This document shows positions 1 through 6,356 of a stretch of DNA of 13,625 nucleotides, piece after piece. The number at the start of each line of letters is the position of its first letter. Within the stretch, counting starts at the first letter, position 1. Below the pieces are notes generated by a model. The model saw only the letters and a list, made by a program, of their open reading frames with translations, was not told the origin of the DNA and ran no database searches. The translations under genes and the position numbers were made by a program. The stretch covers positions 1 through 13,625 of the forward strand of contig JAJYGO010000324.1 in the NCBI GenBank assembly GCA_021785115.1, given 5' to 3'. Origin of the DNA: Chloroflexota bacterium (GTDB lineage Bacteria; Chloroflexota; Limnocylindria; Limnocylindrales; CSP1-4).

Positions 1-391
1 AGAGGACGACCACGACCAGCATCAGCAGACCGTGGAGGAAGCCGATCCGTTGCGCTGGCCCGTACGTGTCCTTCCAGTCGGTCGCGCCGCTTGCCAGGGC
101 CACCAGCCCCGCCAGCACCCCGATCCACAGCGCGAGGGCCGCGGCCGGCCCCAGGCCGGCGCCCGGGGAGACGATCCCGACGAGGTCGAAGACGAGGACC
201 ACCGTCCAGGCGCCGATAGCCACGTCCGTCACCAGCGGGTGCAGCGGGTGGCCGAGCCACGTGCCGTTGAAGAGGCCCTGCAATGGTCGGGCGGTCCGGT
301 AGATGGCGTTCAGGGCACCCGCGACGGCGCTCGCAGGCCGGCCCCACTGTCGGGTCCGTCCCGCGAGGCGGTCAACTATGTGCGACGGCAT
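1..391 (-). CDS. DUF2231-family membrane protein, N-terminal part (runs off left edge)
   Basis: The first 130 residues of a predicted inner-membrane protein are visible; the gene continues beyond the left edge. The sequence shows a basic N-terminus, then GTWLGHPLHPLVTDVAIGAW around residues 43-62, which is the hallmark of the DUF2231 family. Hydrophobic segments follow at about 54-75, 84-103 and 118-130, with the conserved SGATDWKDTYG turn at 101-111. The start ATG is at 389-391 and is preceded by a G-rich ribosome site (GGGGGGTG, 396-403) four bases upstream. The function of the family is not established; some members occur near redox and haem proteins. It lies 75 bp downstream of folE on the same strand and could be the last member of the NDH-2/folE transcript, although a strong hairpin sits in the gap. 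Family assignment is by recalled motif. Confidence 0.82.
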   Translation of the reverse strand, partial: MPSHIVDRLAGRTRQWGRPASAVAGALNAIYRTARPLQGLFNGTWLGHPLHPLVTDVAIGAWTVVLVFDLVGIVSPGAGLGPAAALALWIGVLAGLVALASGATDWKDTYGPAQRIGFLHGLLMLVVVVL

Positions 392-406
392 GGTTCACCC
401 CCCATG

Positions 407-434
407 GGGCCCGATCGCCAGGGCGAGCGGGCCC
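407..434 (-). promoter_or_regulatory. Strong hairpin between folE and the DUF2231 gene
   Basis: GGGCCCG (407-413) pairs perfectly with CGGGCCC (428-434). Inside it, after one A/G mismatch, TCGC (415-418) pairs with GCGA (423-426) around a CAGG loop. It lies 33 bases after the folE stop and ends just before the ribosome site of the DUF2231 gene. No T-run follows, so it is not a textbook terminator. It could be an attenuator, an RNA-processing point or a GC-type terminator. Confidence 0.4.
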
Positions 435-466
435 GGTGCCCAGGGCCACTGGTTGACCCCGGGCGA

Positions 467-1126
467 TCAGCTCGGCCGCCGCAGACCGGCCACATCGAAG
501 AACTCGCTGCGCAGCGCAGGGGCCTCCGTGTAGGTGCCCCGGAAGGCGGTCGTGCGGGTCTTCGACTGCAGCTCGCGCACCCCGCGCATCTGGGTGCACA
601 GGTGCTGGGCCTCGAGGTACACCGCGACGCCGTGCGGCTCCATCATGCGGGTCAGTTCATCGGCGATGCGATGGGTCATCTCCTCCTGCACACCGAAGCG
701 CCGCGTGACGACGCGGACCAGGCGGGTGAGCTTGCTGATACCCAGCAATCCCTCGTGCGCCACGTACCCCACCCAGGCCTCCCCGAAGAAGGGCAGGGCA
801 TGGTGCTCGCAGAGTGCGTAGAAGGGAATGGGGCCTTCCACCACCTGGGCCAGCTCACAGTTCGCGCCGCCGTGGCATACGGTGGGGAACGCGGTCAGGA
901 TCTTGGGGTCCCCCTCGTAGCCCAGCGTCGCGTCGTAGAGCGCCCGGAAATGACGGCGAGGCGTATCGACGGTCGCGGGCGTGTGCAGGTCGAGGCCCAG
1001 GGCGGAGAAGATCTCGGCGAGATAGCGCTCGAAGCGGGCCTGATCCTGGTCGCTGATCGCTCGCCGGTGGACGAGGTCCGCGATCGGACTGTCCTCGTCC
1101 TGCGCCAGACGCATGCGTTCTGTCAT
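467..1126 (-). CDS. folE: GTP cyclohydrolase I
   Basis: Cytosolic enzyme that converts GTP to 7,8-dihydroneopterin triphosphate, the first step of folate, biopterin and queuosine-type pathways. The 219-residue length matches the family (about 190-225). The zinc site is intact: Cys106 and His109 in CEHHALPFFGEAWVGY, and Cys177 in LCTQMRGV, equivalent to E. coli Cys110, His113 and Cys181. The GISKLTRLV and RRFGVQEEMT blocks of the family core are also present. The ATG at 1124-1126 is preceded by GGGAGGGAG. It overlaps the NDH-2 stop codon as ATGA, so its translation is probably coupled to the dehydrogenase. That neighbour is unusual for folE and does not say which pterin pathway is served. FolE is not part of molybdopterin synthesis, so the nearby nitrate reductase does not explain it. 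Confidence 0.95.
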   Translation of the reverse strand: MTERMRLAQDEDSPIADLVHRRAISDQDQARFERYLAEIFSALGLDLHTPATVDTPRRHFRALYDATLGYEGDPKILTAFPTVCHGGANCELAQVVEGPIPFYALCEHHALPFFGEAWVGYVAHEGLLGISKLTRLVRVVTRRFGVQEEMTHRIADELTRMMEPHGVAVYLEAQHLCTQMRGVRELQSKTRTTAFRGTYTEAPALRSEFFDVAGLRRPS

Positions 1127-2595
1127 GGCTCCCTCCCTGTCGAGCCCGAGGCGGCGGCTCGGCGCCTCCGGCCCGCAGCCTGGCCGGTGCCCCCTTGATC
1201 GTCTGGGGAGAGCCCCGGGACTGCCCGGGTGGCGCCCGCGATCAGGCGCACCGGTCGGTCGTAGAAGAAGTAGTCCACCGCCCAGTCCACCAGCGCGACC
1301 AGGCGATTGCGGAAGCCGATGATGAGCACCAGGTGGACGAAGAGCCAGGCGAACCAGGCCAGCCGACCGGCGAAGCGCAGCGGCCCGATCTCGGCCACCG
1401 CCTGGTTGCGCCCGATGGTCGCCATGGTCCCGCGGTTGCGGTAGTGGAACACTTCGGGTGGCCGACGCTGGGTAAGCGCGAGGATGTTGCGGGCCGCCGC
1501 CGCGCCCTCCTGCATGGCGACCGGCGAGAGCATCGGCAGCGGCGCGCCGTCCCGCAGCGCCGCGGCCAGATCGCCCACCACGAAGACCTCAGGATGGCCG
1601 GGCAGCTGCAGCGTCGGTTCGACCGGGACGCGCCCGCCCCGCGCGAGCTCCAGGCCCAGCGACGCCCCGAGGGGGGCCCCGCGGACGCCGGCCGTCCAGA
1701 TGACGGTCCCCACGGTCAGGTCGCGCCCATCGCGCAGGTGAACGCAATCGTCCTCGACGCCGCGCACCAGCGCCCCGAGGATCAGGGTGATCCCCCTGGC
1801 CTCCAGGGCCCGCGCCGCAGCCCGGCGCAGTCGAGGGTGAAAGGCACCCAGGACATGCGGTTCGCCGTCGATCAGGAGCAGCCCGACCTCGCCCATGTCG
1901 AGCTCGGGGAAGTCCTTGCGCAGGACCAGGCGGATGAGCTCCGAGAGGGCACCCGCGTACTCCACGCCGGTGGGTCCCGCTCCGACCACGGCGAACGTCA
2001 TCAGGCGACGGCGAAGGTCACGGTCAGGCGTCGCGGCTGCGCGCTCGAACTGCTCGAGTACCCGGTACCGGAGGCTGAGCGCCTGATCCAGGTCCTTGAG
2101 CCCGTAGGCGTGCGCGCCGAGTGCGTCGTTGCCGAAATAGTCGTTGATCGAGCCGGCGGCCAGCACGAGGTAGTCGTACCCGATGCGGGCGTCGTCCACC
2201 ACCACCTGACGTGCCGCGAGGTCGACCGAGCGGACCTGGCCGAGCCGTGCGTGGACATTCCGCGCCCCGCGCAGAATCGCCCGGACGGGGTGCGCGATCT
2301 CCGAGGGGTCGAGCAGCGACGAGGCGACCTGGTAGAGCAGCGGCGTGAAGAGGTGGTAGTTGTGCTGGTCGACCAGCACGACCTGGACCGACTGCCCGCG
2401 GAGCACCTTGACGGCCGTGAGGCCCGCGAACCCCGCACCGACCACCACCACGCGCGGCAGCACGGCCGGCGCAGGCTGCGGGATACGCACGGTGCGCGAC
2501 CAGGTGCGCCCCCGAACCCGGCCGCGGTGCGCGGCGTGCTGCTGGGGGCCGCTGGACCCGTTCTCGCCCGTCCAGCCCACCCTGCCCTCGCTCAT
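1123..2595 (-). CDS. ndh: Type II NADH:quinone oxidoreductase (NDH-2)
   Basis: Membrane-bound, non-proton-pumping flavoprotein that passes electrons from NADH to quinone. From the ATG at 2595 it has 490 residues. The FAD Rossmann motif VVVVGAGFAGL lies near residues 49-59, the NADH motif FAVVGAGPTGVEYAG near 201-215, and the second FAD motif VFVVGDLAA near 338-346. A C-terminal hydrophobic/amphipathic stretch (about 409-454, including FVHLVLIIGFRNRLVALVDW) fits membrane anchoring. The start is uncertain: no good Shine-Dalgarno precedes 2595. The frame stays open upstream to 2868, and a GTG at 2490 would give a 455-residue protein closer to family size. The stop overlaps the folE start (ATGA). 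It may supply quinol to the NarGHI complex encoded in the window, which is inferred from neighbourhood only. Confidence 0.93.
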   Translation of the reverse strand: MSEGRVGWTGENGSSGPQQHAAHRGRVRGRTWSRTVRIPQPAPAVLPRVVVVGAGFAGLTAVKVLRGQSVQVVLVDQHNYHLFTPLLYQVASSLLDPSEIAHPVRAILRGARNVHARLGQVRSVDLAARQVVVDDARIGYDYLVLAAGSINDYFGNDALGAHAYGLKDLDQALSLRYRVLEQFERAAATPDRDLRRRLMTFAVVGAGPTGVEYAGALSELIRLVLRKDFPELDMGEVGLLLIDGEPHVLGAFHPRLRRAAARALEARGITLILGALVRGVEDDCVHLRDGRDLTVGTVIWTAGVRGAPLGASLGLELARGGRVPVEPTLQLPGHPEVFVVGDLAAALRDGAPLPMLSPVAMQEGAAAARNILALTQRRPPEVFHYRNRGTMATIGRNQAVAEIGPLRFAGRLAWFAWLFVHLVLIIGFRNRLVALVDWAVDYFFYDRPVRLIAGATRAVPGLSPDDQGGTGQAAGRRRRAAASGSTGREP

Positions 2596-2901
2596 CGAGG
2601 CCGGAGGCGCACGTCGAGCGTGCGCAGGAGTCCGGCCAGTCGCGCCAGTACCCGACCATACGGCGCCCCACGCCGCGCATCGGTCGGCGACCCGACGGAA
2701 GCCGGCGTGATTCGCCCCGAGGAACCCGCCGTCCATTGGACTCGCGGACGCATGCATCGCATGCTGGAGACGTGTCTCGGGCCCCCGCCCGGCTTCCAGC
2801 AGAACTGGATGGTCATCCTTTCGATGTGCCTCCACCACGATGCCCAGGCGCGACCCCGACGACTCCACGAGCTGGCGCGCTGCGCTCCGGACCAGCGCGG
2901 T
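2596..2901. other. Gap between USP and NDH-2; no supported gene
   Basis: About 306 bases separate the universal stress protein stop from the chosen NDH-2 start. No convincing gene is seen on either strand. On the minus strand the NDH-2 frame is open back to the TAG of the stress protein gene, so a longer NDH-2 N-terminus cannot be excluded, but its composition is unlike the protein core. TATGGT at 2655-2660 (minus strand) is a possible -10 without a good -35. Two GCATGC palindromes (2750-2755 and 2759-2764) lie three bases apart. Confidence 0.5.
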
Positions 2902-3315
2902 CTACCGCACCACGAGCACGGTCTCATGGGCATGGGTGGCGACGTGGGACGAGACACTGCCTTCGAGCAGGCGCCGCACGGACCCATGCCCCCGCGAGCC
3001 GACCACGATCGTGTCGCACCCTCTGCTGTCGGCCAGCCGCTCGATGGTGTGGGCCGGATCCCCGGCAACCTCCAGTGCCTCGGCTGTGACGCCGCGGTCG
3101 GCCAGGTAGCGCCGGGCCGCATCGAGGGCGGTCGCGAGCTCGTCCGAGGCATCCCAGCCGCTGAGTGCTTCGGGCCACTCAGTGCCCGAGATCGGGGGCG
3201 GCACCACGCCCACCACGGAGACCGACGCGCCCGACAACCGGGCCAGCTCAGCCGTGGTCTCCAGCGCCTTCCGGGCGGCCGCGCCGCCGTCGAAGGCGAG
3301 CAGGATCTTCTTCAT
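2902..3315 (-). CDS. Universal stress protein, single UspA domain
   Basis: Small cytosolic protein of 137 residues with the UspA fold. It starts with the typical beta strand and acidic residue, MKKILLAFDGG (Asp9). The nucleotide-binding signature is complete near the C-terminus: Gly106, Gly109, Gly119 and Ser120 in GSRGHGSVRRLLEGS give the G-x2-G-x9-G-S spacing of the ATP-binding subgroup, and the final strand ETVLVVR is normal. The ATG at 3313-3315 follows GGAGGA by seven bases. A second in-frame ATG at 3330 overlaps that ribosome site and is unlikely to be used. It is divergent from the DUF488 gene and upstream of NDH-2 on the same strand. Stress proteins of this kind are often induced in low oxygen or energy limitation, which would suit a nitrate-respiring cell; its exact role here is unknown. 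Confidence 0.93.
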   Translation of the reverse strand: MKKILLAFDGGAAARKALETTAELARLSGASVSVVGVVPPPISGTEWPEALSGWDASDELATALDAARRYLADRGVTAEALEVAGDPAHTIERLADSRGCDTIVVGSRGHGSVRRLLEGSVSSHVATHAHETVLVVR

Positions 3316-3393
3316 GGCGGATTCCTCCATGCCGCTCGATGGCCGGCAACCTGTTCTGGTGGTCCATCATGTCGGCGCGACGGATGGGGCGCC

Positions 3394-4305
3394 GTGACTT
3401 CTGTGCGCGGCTTGCGCGAGTTGGCAGGACCCGAAGCGCCGGCGCGACCGGATGCCTTCGCCGACGAGGGCGGAGGCATCCGTGCCGCCCGCTCGCTGGC
3501 TTGGACCGTGGGCCACGCCACCCGGACGACCGCCGAGCTTGCGGCACTGCTGCGAGCCGTCGACGTGCATCGCGTGATCGACGTGCGCCGCTTCCCCTCG
3601 TCCCGGCACAATCCCCAGTTCGCGCGGGAGCGACTGGCCGTGGAGTTTCCGGCGCTGGGGCTTGCATACGATTGGCTTGGCGGGGCGCTCGGCGGCCGGC
3701 GCCTATCGGGCGCCGCGGACCAGGAGCCAGGTTGGAGGAACGCCGCCTTCCGCGCCTATGCCGCCTACATGGGGAGCGAGGCGTTCCGGGTCGCGCTGGC
3801 CGAGCTGGAGGCGGAGATCGCAGCAGGGCAGCGCCTGGCGCTGATGTGCGCAGAAACGCTGTGGTGGCGCTGTCACCGACGACTCATCGCGGACGCCCTG
3901 GTGCTCGACGGGGTCGCAGTGCGGCACCTGATGGTGCGCAGTCCCGGCCAGCTGCACCGCCCTCATCCTGGGCTCCGGCGCGATCCGATGGGTCGCCTGG
4001 CCTACGACGGTGCCGTTCCGGTGAGGCGTGAGCGCCGGGTGACAGGGTGTGGGGCCCGCGTGCGCTGCCGCAGGCGGCATACATGGCGACCAGCCGCATC
4101 CCGGGCACGCCACGTGGAGATGCTCCGCCGAGGCGTCGCGGCGGCTCGAGGTCAGGGCCGTTGGTGGGACTCGCGACTGGCGCCGATGATCGCCTCGCGG
4201 ATACCGCAGGCCGGGCGGGGCAGATCTCGGTCGAAGGGCAGCCGCTCCATTCGGTCACCTCCCGCGTCTGCCCCGCGCGCGCTGCGTGGGCTGGGCCGCT
4301 GGTAG
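3394..4305 (+). CDS. DUF488 family protein with an abnormal C-terminal extension
   Basis: Residues 36-205 match the DUF488 family of unknown function. Visible blocks are LAWTVGHATRTTAELAALLR (36-55), the VIDVRRFPSSRHNPQF block (61-76), and MCAETLWWRCHRRLIAD (151-167) with its paired cysteines and CHRR. The family normally ends shortly after the GRLAYDGAV segment at about residue 208, giving 150-200 residues. Here the frame continues 95 codons more with Arg/Ser-rich sequence of no recognisable fold, up to a TAG at 4303. Both other plus-strand frames have stops at 4022 and 4029, just where the family end is expected, so a lost stop or one-base indel is possible. The GTG at 3394 is preceded by GGATGGGG; the next GTG (3403) is an alternative. 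It overlaps the convergent HPP gene by 51 bp and is the only plus-strand gene between the two minus-strand blocks. Confidence 0.8.
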   Translation: MTSVRGLRELAGPEAPARPDAFADEGGGIRAARSLAWTVGHATRTTAELAALLRAVDVHRVIDVRRFPSSRHNPQFARERLAVEFPALGLAYDWLGGALGGRRLSGAADQEPGWRNAAFRAYAAYMGSEAFRVALAELEAEIAAGQRLALMCAETLWWRCHRRLIADALVLDGVAVRHLMVRSPGQLHRPHPGLRRDPMGRLAYDGAVPVRRERRVTGCGARVRCRRRHTWRPAASRARHVEMLRRGVAAARGQGRWWDSRLAPMIASRIPQAGRGRSRSKGSRSIRSPPASAPRALRGLGRW

Positions 4306-4932
4306 CGGCGAGCTGCGACCGGCACGGTCGTTCGTCGGCGGCGCCCACAGCGGATAGTCGAGCCCAGCCAGCCGGTTGATCACGAATCCCTGAACCAGCA
4401 GTAGCACCACCCCGAGCATCAGGACGACGAGCTGCTCCGGACGCGTCAGAATCCCCAAGCTCACGATGAGGGTCGTCGCGCCGGCGGGTGGGTGAGGCAC
4501 GCGGAACCATACCATCAGGCCCGCCGTCAACCCGAGCGACAGGCCAGCGGCGCCCACCCGGGCCAGGGACACACCGCTGGCGAGGGCTGGCCCTGCGTGC
4601 GCCAGGCCGAAGATCTCCAGGGCCAGGTACCCGCACGCAGCGCCAATCAGGTGGCCCATGAACGTGTTGCGTGGGGACGCGGCCGCCGCGTGCGGTGTGT
4701 AGAAGAGCAGGAACGCCGTGGGCCCGAGCGACGGGAAGACGAACGGCTGGTCGGTGGCCAGCGCGAGCAGCGACATCAAGGCGATCGAGACGAACCCGTT
4801 CAAGAGGGCGAAGACGCCCAGGACGGTGACCGAGTTGTGCCGCTCCATCAGCGGGCGGAGGCGCACGCGGCCGGCCAGTCCGAGCACCACGTCGGACATG
4901 CGTCCACCGATCGGATAGCGCGGCCGACTCAC
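4255..4932 (-). CDS. HPP-family integral membrane protein, possible nitrite/nitrate transporter
   Basis: A 225-residue membrane protein with four to five hydrophobic helices (about 36-60, 66-82, 91-112, 123-144, 150-185). It carries the family-defining HPP at residues 147-149 (VPHPPAGATTLI), the FPSLGPTAFLLF block at 66-77 and the final NRLAGLDYPLWA block. The last 25 residues are a polar tail beyond the usual family end. The start is the GTG at 4930-4932, preceded by a textbook AAGGAGG six bases upstream. It follows narI by 75 bp on the same strand, so it is probably the last gene of the nar operon. From established knowledge, some cyanobacterial and plant chloroplast HPP proteins transport nitrite. 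A similar role here, moving nitrate in or nitrite out, is inference from family and position; other anions are possible. Confidence 0.88.
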   Translation of the reverse strand: MSRPRYPIGGRMSDVVLGLAGRVRLRPLMERHNSVTVLGVFALLNGFVSIALMSLLALATDQPFVFPSLGPTAFLLFYTPHAAAASPRNTFMGHLIGAACGYLALEIFGLAHAGPALASGVSLARVGAAGLSLGLTAGLMVWFRVPHPPAGATTLIVSLGILTRPEQLVVLMLGVVLLLVQGFVINRLAGLDYPLWAPPTNDRAGRSSPLPAAQPTQRARGRRGR

Positions 4933-5007
4933 CCGAGTCCTCCTTGCCGTGGGCCCGTGGCAGGGCCGCTGCGCGCCAGCCTTCTCCGCCCCATCAGGCG
5001 CCGCCCC

Positions 5008-5718
5008 TCAGTTCGGGGCGGGCACCTCCGGTCGGCTGTGCCGGTAGCTTCGATAGAGGATCCACGGGCGACCCAGGAACAACACGGGATAGCTCCAGGC
5101 GTGGACGAGCCGGCTGAAGGGCCAGACCATGAAGAGGAGCCAGGCCAGGATGACGTGGGCCTGGTAGATGAGCGGCGCCCCGACCATCAGCTCCGGGCGC
5201 GGATCCGCCAGGAAGATGCCACGGAACCAGATGGCCACGCTGGCCCGGTAGTCGTAGCCCGCGCCGAGCAGGTTGACGAAGATCGTCTCGCCGAGCCCCA
5301 TCGCGATCACGAGCGCCAGGAGGACGTAGGCCACGACGTCCATCCGGCTCGTCGTCACCCGTACCCTCGACACGCCGAGCCGGCGCGCGACGAGCACGAC
5401 CAGGCCAACCGCGACGAGCACCCCCGCGAGCGTGCCGAGCGAGGCCGAGATGAGGTGGTAGAGGTTCTCGTCGATGCCGACTGCTGCCGTCCAGCTGGCT
5501 GGGATCAGGATGCCCAGCACGTGGCCGCCGATGGCCGCGAACGTCGCGTAGTGGAAGATCGGCCCGCCGACCGACAGCAGCCGGGATTCCTGGATCTGGC
5601 TCGAGCGGCTCGTCCAGCCGAACTGGTCGACGCGCCAGCGCCAGACGTGGCCCACCACGAACACCGTGATCGCGATGTACGGGAGGGCGATCCAGAAGAC
5701 CAGGCTCAGGCCGCTCAC
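5008..5718 (-). CDS. narI: Respiratory nitrate reductase gamma subunit (cytochrome b)
   Basis: Membrane dihaem cytochrome b that takes electrons from quinol and passes them to NarH. The protein has 236 residues and five hydrophobic helices. The four haem ligands are visible: His56 and His66 in FHYATFAAIGGHVLG, His188 in YQAHVILAW and His206 in RLVHAWSYP. These are at or within one residue of E. coli NarI positions 56, 66, 187 and 205. The blocks SRSSQIQESRLLSVGGPIFH and YDYRASVAIWFRGIF are typical of NarI. The start is a GTG at 5716-5718 that overlaps the narJ stop as GTGA, without a strong ribosome site of its own, which suggests coupled translation. It anchors NarGH to the cytoplasmic face of the membrane. 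Confidence 0.97.
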   Translation of the reverse strand: MSGLSLVFWIALPYIAITVFVVGHVWRWRVDQFGWTSRSSQIQESRLLSVGGPIFHYATFAAIGGHVLGILIPASWTAAVGIDENLYHLISASLGTLAGVLVAVGLVVLVARRLGVSRVRVTTSRMDVVAYVLLALVIAMGLGETIFVNLLGAGYDYRASVAIWFRGIFLADPRPELMVGAPLIYQAHVILAWLLFMVWPFSRLVHAWSYPVLFLGRPWILYRSYRHSRPEVPAPN

Positions 5719-6356
5719 CGCAACGCGATCCCCGACGGAGGCATCGCCTCAGGTGGCCCGTAGGGCTCGAGACCGACCTGCTCGCCCGGTGGGCCCTCCG
5801 CGGCCAGCCGCCGAGCGAGCTCCCGTCCCGCGTCGTCGAGTGCCGGCAGCTCCAGGCAGATCGCGTCCAGCGCGTCCGCCCAGGGGCTCGCGGCTGCGTG
5901 CAGCGCGCCCTGAAGCAGTTCGAGGCCGACCCGAGAGTCCCAGAGGATCGCCGCTCCGGGCGCGGGCTCGAGAGCGGCGAACTCGAGCATGAGCGGCAGG
6001 AAGTCCGGCAGCTCGCGACCGACGAGGAAGCGGCCGGCCGCCTCGTACAGCCGCTTGAGCCGCACGAACTCCTGGCCGCGCTGCCGCCGGTCGCCATAGA
6101 GGTAGTACGTCAGGTACAGGCTGCACCGCTTGTGCAGGTCGAACGTCTCCACATACGCTTCCTGGAGCGCGCGCGGCGCGACCCCTGTCCACCATCCGAG
6201 GAGCCGGCGCAGCGCGGCCGTGGAGGGCCGCCGCGCCAGGGTCCCCGCGAGGTCGGCGAGCTCGCCGCGTCGGCGGACGACGTCCTCCTCGGGGTAGCGG
6301 AGCACGACCGCGACGATCGCGTGCAGGAGTGTCGGGCCGCCGGCCGACTGGTTCAC
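5715..6356 (-). CDS. narJ: Nitrate reductase assembly chaperone (delta subunit)
   Basis: Cytosolic chaperone that holds apo-NarG while the molybdenum cofactor and the N-terminal iron-sulfur cluster are inserted; it is not part of the mature enzyme. The protein has 213 residues, close to the family size. The diagnostic stretch YVETFDLHKRCSLYLTYYLY lies at residues 68-87, followed by GDRRQRGQEFVRLKRLY and ELPDFLPLMLEFAAL (about 114-128). The C-terminal tail is Pro-rich and variable, as is usual. The start is a GTG at 6354-6356, four bases overlapping the narH stop (GTGA), and the gene ends in another GTGA overlap with narI. The tight packing suggests fixed stoichiometry along one transcript. 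Confidence 0.95.
   Translation of the reverse strand: MNQSAGGPTLLHAIVAVVLRYPEEDVVRRRGELADLAGTLARRPSTAALRRLLGWWTGVAPRALQEAYVETFDLHKRCSLYLTYYLYGDRRQRGQEFVRLKRLYEAAGRFLVGRELPDFLPLMLEFAALEPAPGAAILWDSRVGLELLQGALHAAASPWADALDAICLELPALDDAGRELARRLAAEGPPGEQVGLEPYGPPEAMPPSGIALR

Noticed and set aside
1195..3393. Very long open plus-strand frame opposite NDH-2 and the stress protein
   Set aside because: It mirrors well-supported minus-strand genes, has no family-like sequence, and is explained by GC-rich third codon positions. Only its last part (from 3394) is a real gene.
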